From: Candidatus Rokuibacteriota bacterium
GTDB lineage: Bacteria > Methylomirabilota > Methylomirabilia > Rokubacteriales > CSP1-6
Direction of reading: 5' to 3'
DNA: 5,824 nt
Assembly: GCA_003221435.1 (NCBI GenBank)
Contig: QHRS01000108.1
Location: 1-5,824 of the forward strand
Positions 1 to 5,823 of the stretch are shown here, in pieces. The first letter of the stretch is position 1. Every line of letters starts with the position of its first letter. A model generated the notes under the pieces. The model did no database searches. It had not been told where the DNA came from and saw only the letters and a program-made list of their open reading frames with translations. A program made the translations under genes and the position numbers.

Positions 1-251
1 GCCAGGCAGTTCAACTCGGCGTGAATGGTCGTGTTGATGTAGCGCATCTGGAATTCCGCCTGACCTTTGACATTGCCGTTGGCGTCGATTTGCGCGGTGA
101 ATGCGTGAGTGTTGAGGGCGCCCCCATACTCGACGGTGCCTCCGCCCGACGCCCGATGGACCGGATCTTCCGACCATTGGACCGGACCTCGTGCGCTCAC
201 GAGGGCCGCGAGGAGCGTGGCCGCACCAATCGTCACCAGGAGTGTCTTCAT
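1..251 (-). CDS. Small secreted protein, 5' part only (3' end outside window)
   Basis: Read on the minus strand from ATG at 251, this frame stays open for 83 codons to the window edge. It begins MKTLLVTIGAATLLAALVSA, a textbook Sec signal peptide: one Lys, a hydrophobic core of about residues 4-17, and an Ala-x-Ala-like end near residues 18-20. The mature part that follows is Gly/Thr/Asn-rich with alternating polar and hydrophobic residues, including GGGTVEYGG, IDANGNVKGQAEFQ and IHAELNCLA, which suggests a small beta-rich exported domain. The start is supported by AAGGAG nine bases upstream. From memory the pattern resembles a recurring class of small secreted hypothetical proteins in environmental bacteria, in which a Gly-rich strand precedes a 'DANG-x-x-KGQ' turn; I cannot verify this and assign no function. 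It diverges from the plus-strand gene beginning at 491. Confidence 0.8.
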   Translation of the reverse strand, partial: MKTLLVTIGAATLLAALVSARGPVQWSEDPVHRASGGGTVEYGGALNTHAFTAQIDANGNVKGQAEFQMRYINTTIHAELNCL

Positions 252-260
252 GGCCCAGCT

Positions 261-266
261 CTCCTT
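261..266 (-). promoter_or_regulatory. Shine-Dalgarno site of the small secreted protein
   Basis: The plus strand reads ctcctt, so the transcript carries AAGGAG, nine bases before the ATG at 251. This near-consensus site fixes the start codon of the partial secreted protein gene. Confidence 0.75.
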
Positions 267-333
267 CCGATCGAACCGGTTGATGCCGTCCAGGACCAGC
301 GTGCGATCACCGGGGGCGGCATGAACAACGCTA

Positions 334-354
334 GCGCCCCGGGAGTCGGGGCGC
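334..354. repeat. Perfect 8-bp inverted repeat (GC-rich hairpin) in the divergent intergenic region
   Basis: GCGCCCCG (334-341) and CGGGGCGC (347-354) are exact reverse complements around the five-base loop GGAGT. The left arm occurs again as GCGCCCCG at 411-418, and a partial copy AGCGCCCC lies at 364-371. No T-run follows on either strand, so this is not a canonical intrinsic terminator. It sits between two divergent genes, where an operator or leader hairpin would be plausible, but in DNA this GC-rich chance pairing is also possible. The rest of the 252-490 gap shows no gene and no convincing -35/-10 pair. Confidence 0.4.
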
Positions 355-490
355 GATGGGTGAGCGCCCCTAATCGTGAGATGGGTCTTCACCTGACTTA
401 CCGAGACCGCGCGCCCCGACGGCTAAAGCGGGCTCAGCCCCGGCGTTCAGGAGGCACGCCCGACGGCCGAAAACTCGTGCGGAAGCCTTC

Positions 491-1240
491 ATGCACCGCA
501 CTCAAAGCCCCCAGAGACAGCCGATCGCCTCCGGCTACAGCACTGCGCGCACGGCTCTCCGGCGCACCGGTATCTGGAGCGTGCTCTTCGGCGCCGCTTC
601 AGTCGTGATCGGGTGTATGTGGCGCCCGGTGGACTGGGTCCTCACTGTGTTGGGTGCTGCGCTCGTCGGCACCGGCGCGTGGAACATCCGTGCGCCGCGG
701 CCCACCACGGTCGTCGCCGAAGGCATCACGCTGCTCCTCGTCGGCGGCTATTACCTCCTGGGCGCCGTGATCACGGTGATGGATGGCGTGCCGTTCTCGC
801 CCGGCCGCGCGATCCTCGGCCTGCTCCAGATCCTGTGGGGTATCCGGCGTTTCCGTCACCTCGGGCAGTTCGGGAGCGCGATCCCCTCGTTCGACGACGA
901 GAAGAAGGCGATCCAGCAGCTGGCCGGCGCGATCCGCGAGGTGGTCGCGAGCGATGTGACCAGACTGCTCGAGTTCGAGGCGGGAAAGAGCCGCGGTCGC
1001 AGGTGGAAGGCGCGGCTCGAGGGCGACCGCATCGTGATCAAAGAGGTCCGGGGTCCCGGGCTCGTGATCGGCATGCGTGCGACGACCCAGATCCGCGTGC
1101 GGCCCGCGAAACATCCAAAAGCCCCCCGCGAGGCCGAGATCTCCGTGGGCGCGACGCGTATCCACATCAGGATGTCTGCCGACGCGCTCCGTGCCCTCGC
1201 GGAGTGGAAAGCGGGCACGTCCGCCCGCAAGGCGGCATAG
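491..1240 (+). CDS. Hypothetical membrane protein with basic soluble C-terminal domain
   Basis: This 249-residue protein has no function I recognise. After a polar, Arg-containing N-terminus come hydrophobic segments at about residues 28-44, 49-66 and 74-97, and a shorter one at about 104-118 ending in Trp-Gly-Ile-Arg-Arg. From about 121 it is soluble: a helical stretch (DDEKKAIQQLAGAIREVV), then a Lys/Arg-rich region of short beta-like strands (RRWKARLEGDRIVIKEV, TTQIRVRP, EAEISVGATRIHIRM) and a C-terminal helix. The layout suggests a small integral membrane domain carrying a PH-like or similar beta domain on the cytoplasmic side; that fold is inferred from residue pattern only. ATG 491 is the first possible start, since no ATG, GTG or TTG occurs in frame for dozens of upstream bases. 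Only a weak GGAAG lies five bases before it; a stronger AGGAGG at 449-454 is too far away. Codons favour G/C at position three as in the other genes. Confidence 0.8.
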   Translation: MHRTQSPQRQPIASGYSTARTALRRTGIWSVLFGAASVVIGCMWRPVDWVLTVLGAALVGTGAWNIRAPRPTTVVAEGITLLLVGGYYLLGAVITVMDGVPFSPGRAILGLLQILWGIRRFRHLGQFGSAIPSFDDEKKAIQQLAGAIREVVASDVTRLLEFEAGKSRGRRWKARLEGDRIVIKEVRGPGLVIGMRATTQIRVRPAKHPKAPREAEISVGATRIHIRMSADALRALAEWKAGTSARKAA

Positions 1241-1333
1241 CTCCGCACTCCGTCGTTCCGCGGGTCACGGACGGCGCTGGCTCGCCGCACGTGGCGGCCA
1301 AGCGGCATCACACCGACTCTCCTCCCCGGTACG

Positions 1334-1354
1334 CGGAACCCCAATTCTGTTCCG
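1334..1354. repeat. Short inverted repeat between convergent genes
   Basis: CGGAAC (1334-1339) and GTTCCG (1349-1354) can form a six-base-pair stem with a nine-base loop, CCCAATTCT. It lies in the 126-nt gap between the ends of the plus-strand membrane protein gene and the minus-strand exported protein gene, where a bidirectional terminator would be expected. There is no T-run on either side, so a role in termination is only a possibility. Confidence 0.25.
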
Positions 1355-1366
1355 TCGAGGTGCGCC

Positions 1367-2026
1367 TCACCGTGAGAGGTTTGCCCTCCGCGACCCTCGC
1401 CCGATCAACCATTTCGTCGCGGCCGTGCTCGCAACGACGAGGTTGATCCCGATCATGTTGTCACGAAAGATCTCGCTCGAGGCAGGGCTCTCCTTGGCCC
1501 GTTTGAGGTCGTAGATCCCCAGCGCGATCAGCCCTGACACGGCGACCCAGTATGCGGGCACGTCTCCCGGTTTGCGGTCCGGGTCGAGGGAGAGGATGAA
1601 CCCGAATGCCCCCCCCACTCCACCGAGCCCCGCATAAGTGCCGCCGGTGAACTCGGCCCCCTTCTTCGGCTCCTGATCGAAGGCTTCCGCGATATAGCCG
1701 CTCGAAGCCAGCATCGTTCCCGCCGCCTCGATACCGAGCAGGGTGAGAGCGGTCCGGTGCCTCTCGACGAAGGGAGGCGGGCGGGCCGCGCCGATTTCGG
1801 TCTCACTCTCGGCGAAGACCCACGGCCGGGGCAGCAAGCGCGGAGCCGGAGCTACCGCCGCAGGGCGCGTAGGCTCCGCGATCGCGGCGAGGGGCGCAGC
1901 GGCCAAGGCGACTCGCTCGACGATGATCGGCTGCCAGGGTTTCGAGGCGGACGCGGCGGAGTCCACGGCGAACGTGGCCATGACGCTCAACAACACGAGA
2001 GTGACGCCGGTGAGTGGACGAAGCAT
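1367..2026 (-). CDS. Hypothetical exported/membrane protein with signal peptide
   Basis: This 219-residue product of unknown function starts MLRPLTGVTLVLLSVMATFA, a signal peptide or signal anchor with a hydrophobic core at residues 8-21 and possible cleavage near AASA at 24-27. Residues 30-85 form a Pro/Ala-rich, low-complexity linker. Residues 86-219 hold four moderately hydrophobic segments at about 92-108, 128-147 (very Gly-rich, GGTYAGLGGVGGAFGFILSL), 157-173 and 189-207, separated by short charged loops such as DPDRKPGD and YDLKRAKESP. The protein ends in an Arg-rich tail. The picture is an inner-membrane protein with an extracytoplasmic N-terminal linker, or an exported protein with hydrophobic helices; I cannot decide between them. 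The start is supported by a purine-rich GAGGGGGGG tract about eight bases upstream. It follows the kinase gene on the same strand, 217 nt downstream, so co-transcription is possible but not shown. Confidence 0.8.
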   Translation of the reverse strand: MLRPLTGVTLVLLSVMATFAVDSAASASKPWQPIIVERVALAAAPLAAIAEPTRPAAVAPAPRLLPRPWVFAESETEIGAARPPPFVERHRTALTLLGIEAAGTMLASSGYIAEAFDQEPKKGAEFTGGTYAGLGGVGGAFGFILSLDPDRKPGDVPAYWVAVSGLIALGIYDLKRAKESPASSEIFRDNMIGINLVVASTAATKWLIGRGSRRANLSR

Positions 2027-2243
2027 CTGAGCGGCCCCCCCTCATGGCTCAGGGGCGCGATGCCCAGAGTGGGACTTGCCGCGCCCGGCCAGCTAGCGGG
2101 ACGCTACATCCGGCGCCCCTCCACGAGAAGCGGGGCAGGCAGAGGTCTGGTGGTCCGAGCACGTCGCGGCAGGGCCGGCCGAGACAGCGTGACCGCGCAC
2201 CTGGGTTCGCCGGGACGGCAGGCTGCGCGCGGGTCTGGGAGCT
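2027..2243. other. Intergenic region with no recognisable gene
   Basis: This 217-nt gap separates the end of the kinase gene from the start of the next minus-strand gene. It contains an 8-bp inverted repeat, AGGGGCGC (2051-2058) with GCGCCCCT (2113-2120), 54 bases apart, and a GGCCGGCC palindrome at 2173-2180. Neither is followed by a T-run and both are expected by chance in DNA of this composition. I see no convincing promoter or small gene here. Confidence 0.4.
2035..2043 (-). promoter_or_regulatory. G-rich Shine-Dalgarno-like tract of the exported protein gene
   Basis: The minus-strand transcript reads GAGGGGGGG here, ending eight bases before the ATG at 2026. It contains GAGG and is the best ribosome-binding candidate for this start. 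The run of seven G residues makes the exact pairing register ambiguous. Confidence 0.5.
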
Positions 2244-4637
2244 TCAGCTGGGCCGCGCCGGCAGGAGGTGAGGATCCATGCGCCGGACCAGCGCCTGGAA
2301 TCGCGGATCGCCGCGGAGCGGGTCGAAGCTCGGCTCCACGCGGATGAAGAGCATGTCGCCCACGTGCTCCTCGAAGGCGCGCTCGAGATAGTCGATCGCC
2401 CGCGCGTGATCGCCGACATGGGTGTAGAGGAACGCGTAAGCCACGGGCGATGCCGGGTTGGACTTGGCATGACTGACACGGAAGTGCAGGGCCGTCTGCC
2501 AGTAGCCCGCCGGTCCCCGCGCCATGTATGCCTGGCGCATTCGCGCCGCTTGAGCCTTTCCTCCGTCCTCCTTGGGCAGGAACTTCTGCAGCAGGTCCAG
2601 CGCGGCCTCGTAGTCTCCCTTCTGCTCGTAGACCCGGAGCATCGAGCTCCGCACGAAGACCGAGCCCGGCTCGATCTCCAGCGCGCGCCTGGCCGCCGCG
2701 ACCGCCTCGTCGTACCGGTGGCCATTGAAGAAGGTCCCGGATGCATTCCAGTTGATGAGGAGTGACCAGGGATCCACCTCGATGGCCCGGCGATCCTGCT
2801 CGATCGCCTCGTCGATGCGGCCTGCGGCCGACAGCACGGCCGAATAGATGAGGCGGGCGGTCGAGTAGCCCGGATTCAGCTCCATCGCGCGCAGCAGATG
2901 GCGTTCGGCCTCGACCGAGTTCCAGTCCCCGAAGAACAGCGCGGCGGCCATCGAGGAATGGGCCTCGGCGACGCTCTCGTCGGCGGCGAGCGCCCGGCCC
3001 GCGTACTCCTTGACCTTCGCCATTCCCTCCCGCTGCGGGACGCTGCCCATCACCTGCACCAGGACGACGTAGGCGTCGGCGAGCCCGCTGTTGTAACGCG
3101 CGTCGCCGGGATCGATCGCGAGCGCCCGCTCGAAGTACTCGATTCCCTTGCGCACGCTCTCGTCGGTCAGCCTATTCCATTCGAAGCGTCCCTTGAGATA
3201 GAGCTCGTAGGCTTCCGGGTTGATCGGCCTGCGGCTCGCGAGCCGGGCGGTCGCCTGCGGGGAGATCTGCAGCTGGATCTCCTTCGCGATCTCGCGGGCG
3301 ACATCGCTCTGGAGCGCCAGGACATCACGAAAGTCCCGCTCGAAACTCCGCGCCCACAGGTGCCGGTCCCGCGACACTTCGATGAGCTGGGCGGTGATGC
3401 GCACGCGGTCGCCGGCGCGCTGCACGGAGCCTTCGATGACCGCTTCCACGCCCAGGGAACGCGCGATGTCCCGCAGGGACTCCTTCGCGTTCTTGAACCG
3501 CATGACGGAGGTGCGCGAGATCACCTTGAGCGATGGGATCGACGCGAGATCGGTGATCAGCTCCTCGGTCATGCCGTCCGCGAAGTACTCCTGCCCGGGA
3601 TCACCGGAGAGGTTCGCGAGCGGAAGGACCGCCAGCGATTCGAAGCGTGTGCGATCGGCGCGGCCCGGGAAGGGACTCCGCACGACGCCGGTTCCGAGCG
3701 CGACGGCCCACGCGAGCGCGACCGCGGCGATCCCGGCGCCCGTGACCCATACCGCTCGCGGGACGCCGCCGGCGCCACCCGAGGCTGAAGCTCCAATCAG
3801 CGCCTCGATCGCCGCACGGGCCTCGTTCCCCTGGCGGTAGCGCCGGCCCGGGTCCTTGGCAAGGCACCGGCCGATCAGCGCCTGGATCCCGACCGGCACC
3901 CGTCTCGTCAGCGGGGAGGGCGCGCCATTCAGGATTGCCTCCCAAAGCCCGCCGAGCGAGCCGCCGCTGAACGGGAGCTTTCCCGAGACCATCTCGTAGA
4001 GCACCACGCCGAGGGCCCAGATGTCGCCGCGGGCATCGGCCGGCTCGCCGCTCAGGACCTCGGGCGGGAGATAGTTCGGGGTGCCCATCACGATCCCGGT
4101 CGCGGTAAGGTTAATGTCCTGTGTCTCCTCGGCCTTCCCCTTCACCGGGAGGCGCTTCGCGAGTCCGAAGTCGAGGACCTTCACCCACCCGTCCGGGCCG
4201 ATCATGATGTTCGCGCTCTTGAGATCTCGATGGATCACTCCCCGCTCGTGCGCGTAGGCGAGCGCGTCGGCGATCTGAGCGCCCTGCCGGAGCAGCGTCT
4301 CGGCGTGCATGCCGGCGGCCGGGATCGACGCGCGCAGGGTCCGGCCCTCGACCAGCTCCATCGCGATGAAAAGACGCTCGCCATCCTCGCCGACTTCGTA
4401 GACGTGGGCGATATGGGGATGGTTGAGCGAGGACGCCATGCGCGCCTCGCGCACGAGCCGGGCCCGGGCGGTCACATCGTCCACGCTTTCGGCGAGCAGC
4501 ACTTTGAGCGCGACGTCGCGGTCCAGGCGTTCGTCCCTGGCCCGGTAGACCGCGCCCATCCCACCCGTGCCGAGATGGCTGAGGATGCGGTAGTGGGAGA
4601 TCATGCTGCCGATCGGCGGACCGGAGCTGGAATCCAT
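2244..4637 (-). CDS. Membrane-anchored Ser/Thr protein kinase with FlgO/TolB-N-like and TPR domains
   Basis: This 797-residue protein should phosphorylate Ser/Thr residues of unknown targets using ATP. The Hanks-type kinase domain (about 16-282) has all key motifs: Gly-rich loop GTGGMG (23-28), ATP-binding Lys45 in VALKVL, helix-C Glu64, catalytic HRDLKSAN (136-143), DFG (156-158), and an activation loop ending GTPNYLPPE (185-193), where PPE replaces the usual APE. An RD kinase, it is probably controlled by activation-loop phosphorylation. One membrane segment follows at about 295-319. Residues 334-455 match the domain commonly fused to such kinases and to adenylate-cyclase-like proteins (COG5616, FlgO/TolB-N-like), with LAVLPLANLSGD, FADGMTEELITDLA, EAVIEGSVQRAGDRVRITAQ and DRHLWARSFERD. 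TPR-type helical repeats fill about 475-690 and 735-767, suggesting extracytoplasmic partner binding. Start: ATG 4637 just precedes ISHYRILSHLG; an open frame continues upstream but overlaps the next gene. ATG 4604 is an alternative. Neither has a good Shine-Dalgarno. Confidence 0.95.
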   Translation of the reverse strand: MDSSSGPPIGSMISHYRILSHLGTGGMGAVYRARDERLDRDVALKVLLAESVDDVTARARLVREARMASSLNHPHIAHVYEVGEDGERLFIAMELVEGRTLRASIPAAGMHAETLLRQGAQIADALAYAHERGVIHRDLKSANIMIGPDGWVKVLDFGLAKRLPVKGKAEETQDINLTATGIVMGTPNYLPPEVLSGEPADARGDIWALGVVLYEMVSGKLPFSGGSLGGLWEAILNGAPSPLTRRVPVGIQALIGRCLAKDPGRRYRQGNEARAAIEALIGASASGGAGGVPRAVWVTGAGIAAVALAWAVALGTGVVRSPFPGRADRTRFESLAVLPLANLSGDPGQEYFADGMTEELITDLASIPSLKVISRTSVMRFKNAKESLRDIARSLGVEAVIEGSVQRAGDRVRITAQLIEVSRDRHLWARSFERDFRDVLALQSDVAREIAKEIQLQISPQATARLASRRPINPEAYELYLKGRFEWNRLTDESVRKGIEYFERALAIDPGDARYNSGLADAYVVLVQVMGSVPQREGMAKVKEYAGRALAADESVAEAHSSMAAALFFGDWNSVEAERHLLRAMELNPGYSTARLIYSAVLSAAGRIDEAIEQDRRAIEVDPWSLLINWNASGTFFNGHRYDEAVAAARRALEIEPGSVFVRSSMLRVYEQKGDYEAALDLLQKFLPKEDGGKAQAARMRQAYMARGPAGYWQTALHFRVSHAKSNPASPVAYAFLYTHVGDHARAIDYLERAFEEHVGDMLFIRVEPSFDPLRGDPRFQALVRRMDPHLLPARPS

Positions 4638-4643
4638 GAGTGC

Positions 4644-4668
4644 GAGAGTCTCAGTTGTCGGGACTCTC
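4644..4668 (-). promoter_or_regulatory. Leader hairpin just upstream of the kinase start
   Basis: GAGAGTC (4644-4650) and GACTCTC (4662-4668) are perfect reverse complements with an 11-base loop. On the transcript the stem ends six bases before the ATG at 4637. The upstream arm includes most of a GGAGAG sequence (4664-4669), the only Shine-Dalgarno-like string nearby. In linear RNA it lies about 26 bases from the start, too far to work. The structure may hide or reposition the ribosome-binding region; that is inference, and chance pairing is not excluded. Confidence 0.35.
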
Positions 4669-4695
4669 CGTCTACCCGTCCAAGGGCTCGGTTCG

Positions 4696-4746
4696 AAAAG
4701 GGCCGGGGGGGCCTTGAGGCGGGTGACGAGCGAGACTCCCCGGCCC
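4696..4746 (-). terminator. Terminator-like stem-loop between secreted protein and kinase genes
   Basis: On the minus-strand transcript GGGCCGGGG (from 4738-4746) can pair perfectly with CCCCGGCCC (from 4700-4708), and TTTT (from 4696-4699) follows at once. It lies about 45 nt beyond the stop codon of the secreted protein gene, in the expected place and direction. The loop of about 29 bases is long and the T-run only four, so this is a weak or imperfect intrinsic terminator. If real, it separates transcription of the secreted protein from that of the kinase. Confidence 0.45.
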
Positions 4747-4769
4747 CTGTCCAACGGAGCGCGGAGAGC

Positions 4770-4781
4770 GCGGCGCGCCGC
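4770..4781. repeat. 12-bp perfect palindrome after the secreted protein gene
   Basis: GCGGCGCGCCGC is its own reverse complement and begins about nine bases beyond the stop codon at 4790-4792 on the minus strand. It has no loop and no T-run, so it would need to open in the centre to form a hairpin. It may be a protein-binding site or simply reflect the GC-rich composition. Confidence 0.25.
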
Positions 4782-4789
4782 CCTCGCCT

Positions 4790-5674
4790 CTAACGGTAGA
4801 GCGTCTTTAGCTTGCCCCAGCTCGTGCCGTGCACCGGCGTCGTCGGGCAGATCGTGAAGAACTGGTCGCCGGGAATCGTGGAGAAGTCGGTCGCGCCCGC
4901 CGGCGTCAAGCTGCACGTGCCGGGTGGGATCGGCCCCATTACCTGATTCGAGATCATCGAGTGGTCCTGGCTGGCCACGAACGCGCACACCCGGATGCAG
5001 CCGGTGGGATTGCCGATCGCCGCAAGCGGGATCGCCCACTCGATGCCGGTCTGCACGGCGGACGGCGTCGGCACACTGCAACCGTTGCCGAGGCCGACCT
5101 TGTTGCTGTCGTCGAGCGTCATCTGGATGCCATCGGGATTGGTGCCACCGGAGAGCACGCCCGGCGGCCCCGGCAGAGTCTGGCCAAGGTATGCGCCACT
5201 GCCCCCTCCGCCGGTCGGCAGCGTGGCGAAGTAGGCCGTCACGTAAGGCCAGTACACGCCCCCACCGACGCTCAACCAGTAGTCGGCCGCGAATCCGGAG
5301 TCGAACGTGAGCCCCGCCATCTTGTTCAGGTCCTCCACGACGGGGTCGAGCGTGGGGTTGTTGGCGAGGAGCTGGTGCTGGCCGCCCGGCGCGCAGTCAA
5401 TGAACACGTCGAGCGGGAGCCATCGCGGGAATCCACCCTCGAGTACAACGTAATAAGTCAGGTTCCCCGCGAAGAAGACGTAGAGCGTCCCACCCGAGAC
5501 GTACGCGTACACCGCGTCGAGCTCAGAATTGGCATTGTCGTTGATCTGCGCGCTCGGATTGTTGAAGCCGCCCACGTCGCTCTGTGACGTCTGGGTGGCG
5601 AGCGGCGAACCGTACTGGGGTCCGAGCGTTCCAGAGACGGCGAGCGCAGGGGCGGGTGCGGCGAATGCGAGCAT
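4790..5674 (-). CDS. Secreted cysteine-containing protein of unknown function; N-terminus uncertain
   Basis: From ATG 5674 the product is 294 residues. It begins MLAFAAPAPALAVSG, the hydrophobic end and Ala-Leu-Ala cleavage site of a signal peptide, but lacks the usual positive n-region. The same frame upstream encodes ARRPPAIVSVA, which would complete a normal signal peptide, yet no ATG, GTG or TTG occurs in frame up to the window edge and ATG 5674 has no Shine-Dalgarno. The mature part is beta-rich and Gly/Asn/Thr/Pro-rich: SELDAVYAYVSGGTLYVFFA at about 50-69, then LDVFIDC at 88-94, a Gly-rich loop (PTGGGGSGAYLGQTLPG), and GIEWAIPLAAIGNPTGCIRV. Its six cysteines could form three disulfides outside the cytoplasm. 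The tail TSWGKLKTLYR is not a PEP-CTERM or LPXTG sorting signal. The ELDA-Y...GGTLY...AGNL...FID pattern resembles a recurrent family of secreted bacterial hypotheticals, from memory only. The kinase gene follows 152 nt downstream on the same strand. Confidence 0.85.
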   Translation of the reverse strand: MLAFAAPAPALAVSGTLGPQYGSPLATQTSQSDVGGFNNPSAQINDNANSELDAVYAYVSGGTLYVFFAGNLTYYVVLEGGFPRWLPLDVFIDCAPGGQHQLLANNPTLDPVVEDLNKMAGLTFDSGFAADYWLSVGGGVYWPYVTAYFATLPTGGGGSGAYLGQTLPGPPGVLSGGTNPDGIQMTLDDSNKVGLGNGCSVPTPSAVQTGIEWAIPLAAIGNPTGCIRVCAFVASQDHSMISNQVMGPIPPGTCSLTPAGATDFSTIPGDQFFTICPTTPVHGTSWGKLKTLYR

Positions 5675-5727
5675 CGCGACGGAGACGATCGCGGGGGGGC
5701 GGCGGGCGGCCGGGAATCCGGAGGAGA

Positions 5728-5823
5728 GAGGTCCCGGACCCTGCCGTCGGGCGACACGTCGAAATAGCGGCCACCGCTGCGCACCCGATCCCGGACGTCG
5801 GCGTAGAGCCTCCCCTCCCCGGT
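5728..5823 (-). other. Possible end of an upstream coding region (propeller-like 'SPDG' motif), no stop seen
   Basis: In a different minus-strand frame from the secreted protein, 5823 to about 5728 reads TGEGRLYADVRDR and then VRSGGRYFDVSPDGRVRDL. YFDVSPDG resembles the blade motif of WD40/PD40-type beta-propellers, as at the C-termini of TolB-like proteins and many bacterial kinases. Codons in this stretch nearly all end in G or C, like the true genes here, and this bias fades after about 5728. The frame has no stop until 5458, inside the secreted protein gene, so an intact gene ending here is not visible. It could be a gene remnant, a frameshifted gene end, or chance. Confidence 0.25.

Noticed and set aside
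21..608. 195-codon plus-strand ORF at the left edge.
   Set aside because: It runs antisense to the small secreted protein, through the intergenic hairpin and into the membrane protein gene; its Arg/Pro-rich composition is that of a shadow ORF.
1254..1339. GTTCCGCG (1254-1261) and CGCGGAAC (1332-1339), an 8-bp inverted repeat between convergent genes.
   Set aside because: The arms are about 70 bases apart with no T-run or intervening feature, so I do not call it a functional element.
613..1446. 277-codon plus-strand ORF and the minus-strand ORFs at 599-1165 and 856-1344 overlapping the membrane protein gene.
   Set aside because: They are Arg/Pro/His-rich, without domains, and conflict with the 491-1240 frame, which has coherent membrane segments.
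2051..2120. AGGGGCGC/GCGCCCCT inverted repeat downstream of the kinase as a terminator.
   Set aside because: The arms are 54 bases apart and no T-run follows, so chance pairing in GC-rich DNA is more likely.
1757..2347. 196-codon plus-strand ORF spanning 1757-2347.
   Set aside because: It is antisense to the signal peptide region of the exported protein, the intergenic gap and the kinase C-terminus, with shadow-like Arg/Gly/Ala composition.
2898..3788. 296-codon plus-strand ORF antisense to the kinase gene, and the overlapping plus-strand ORF at 3220-3840.
   Set aside because: These are antisense shadows created by the high-GC codon pattern of the kinase; the products lack recognisable domains.
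4230..4793. 187-codon plus-strand ORF across the kinase catalytic region and the spacer upstream of it.
   Set aside because: It is antisense to invariant kinase motifs and has no recognisable features of its own.
4638..5081. In-frame extension of the kinase upstream to 5081 on the minus strand, giving a 945-residue product.
   Set aside because: The extra 148 residues are Arg/Asp/Gly-rich with no domain, overlap the better-supported secreted protein gene in another frame, and precede a normal kinase N-terminus at 4637.
4829..5587. 252-codon plus-strand ORF antisense to the secreted protein gene.
   Set aside because: The product is His/Arg/Gly/Asp-rich without hydrophobic core or motif, while the opposite strand encodes a coherent secreted protein.
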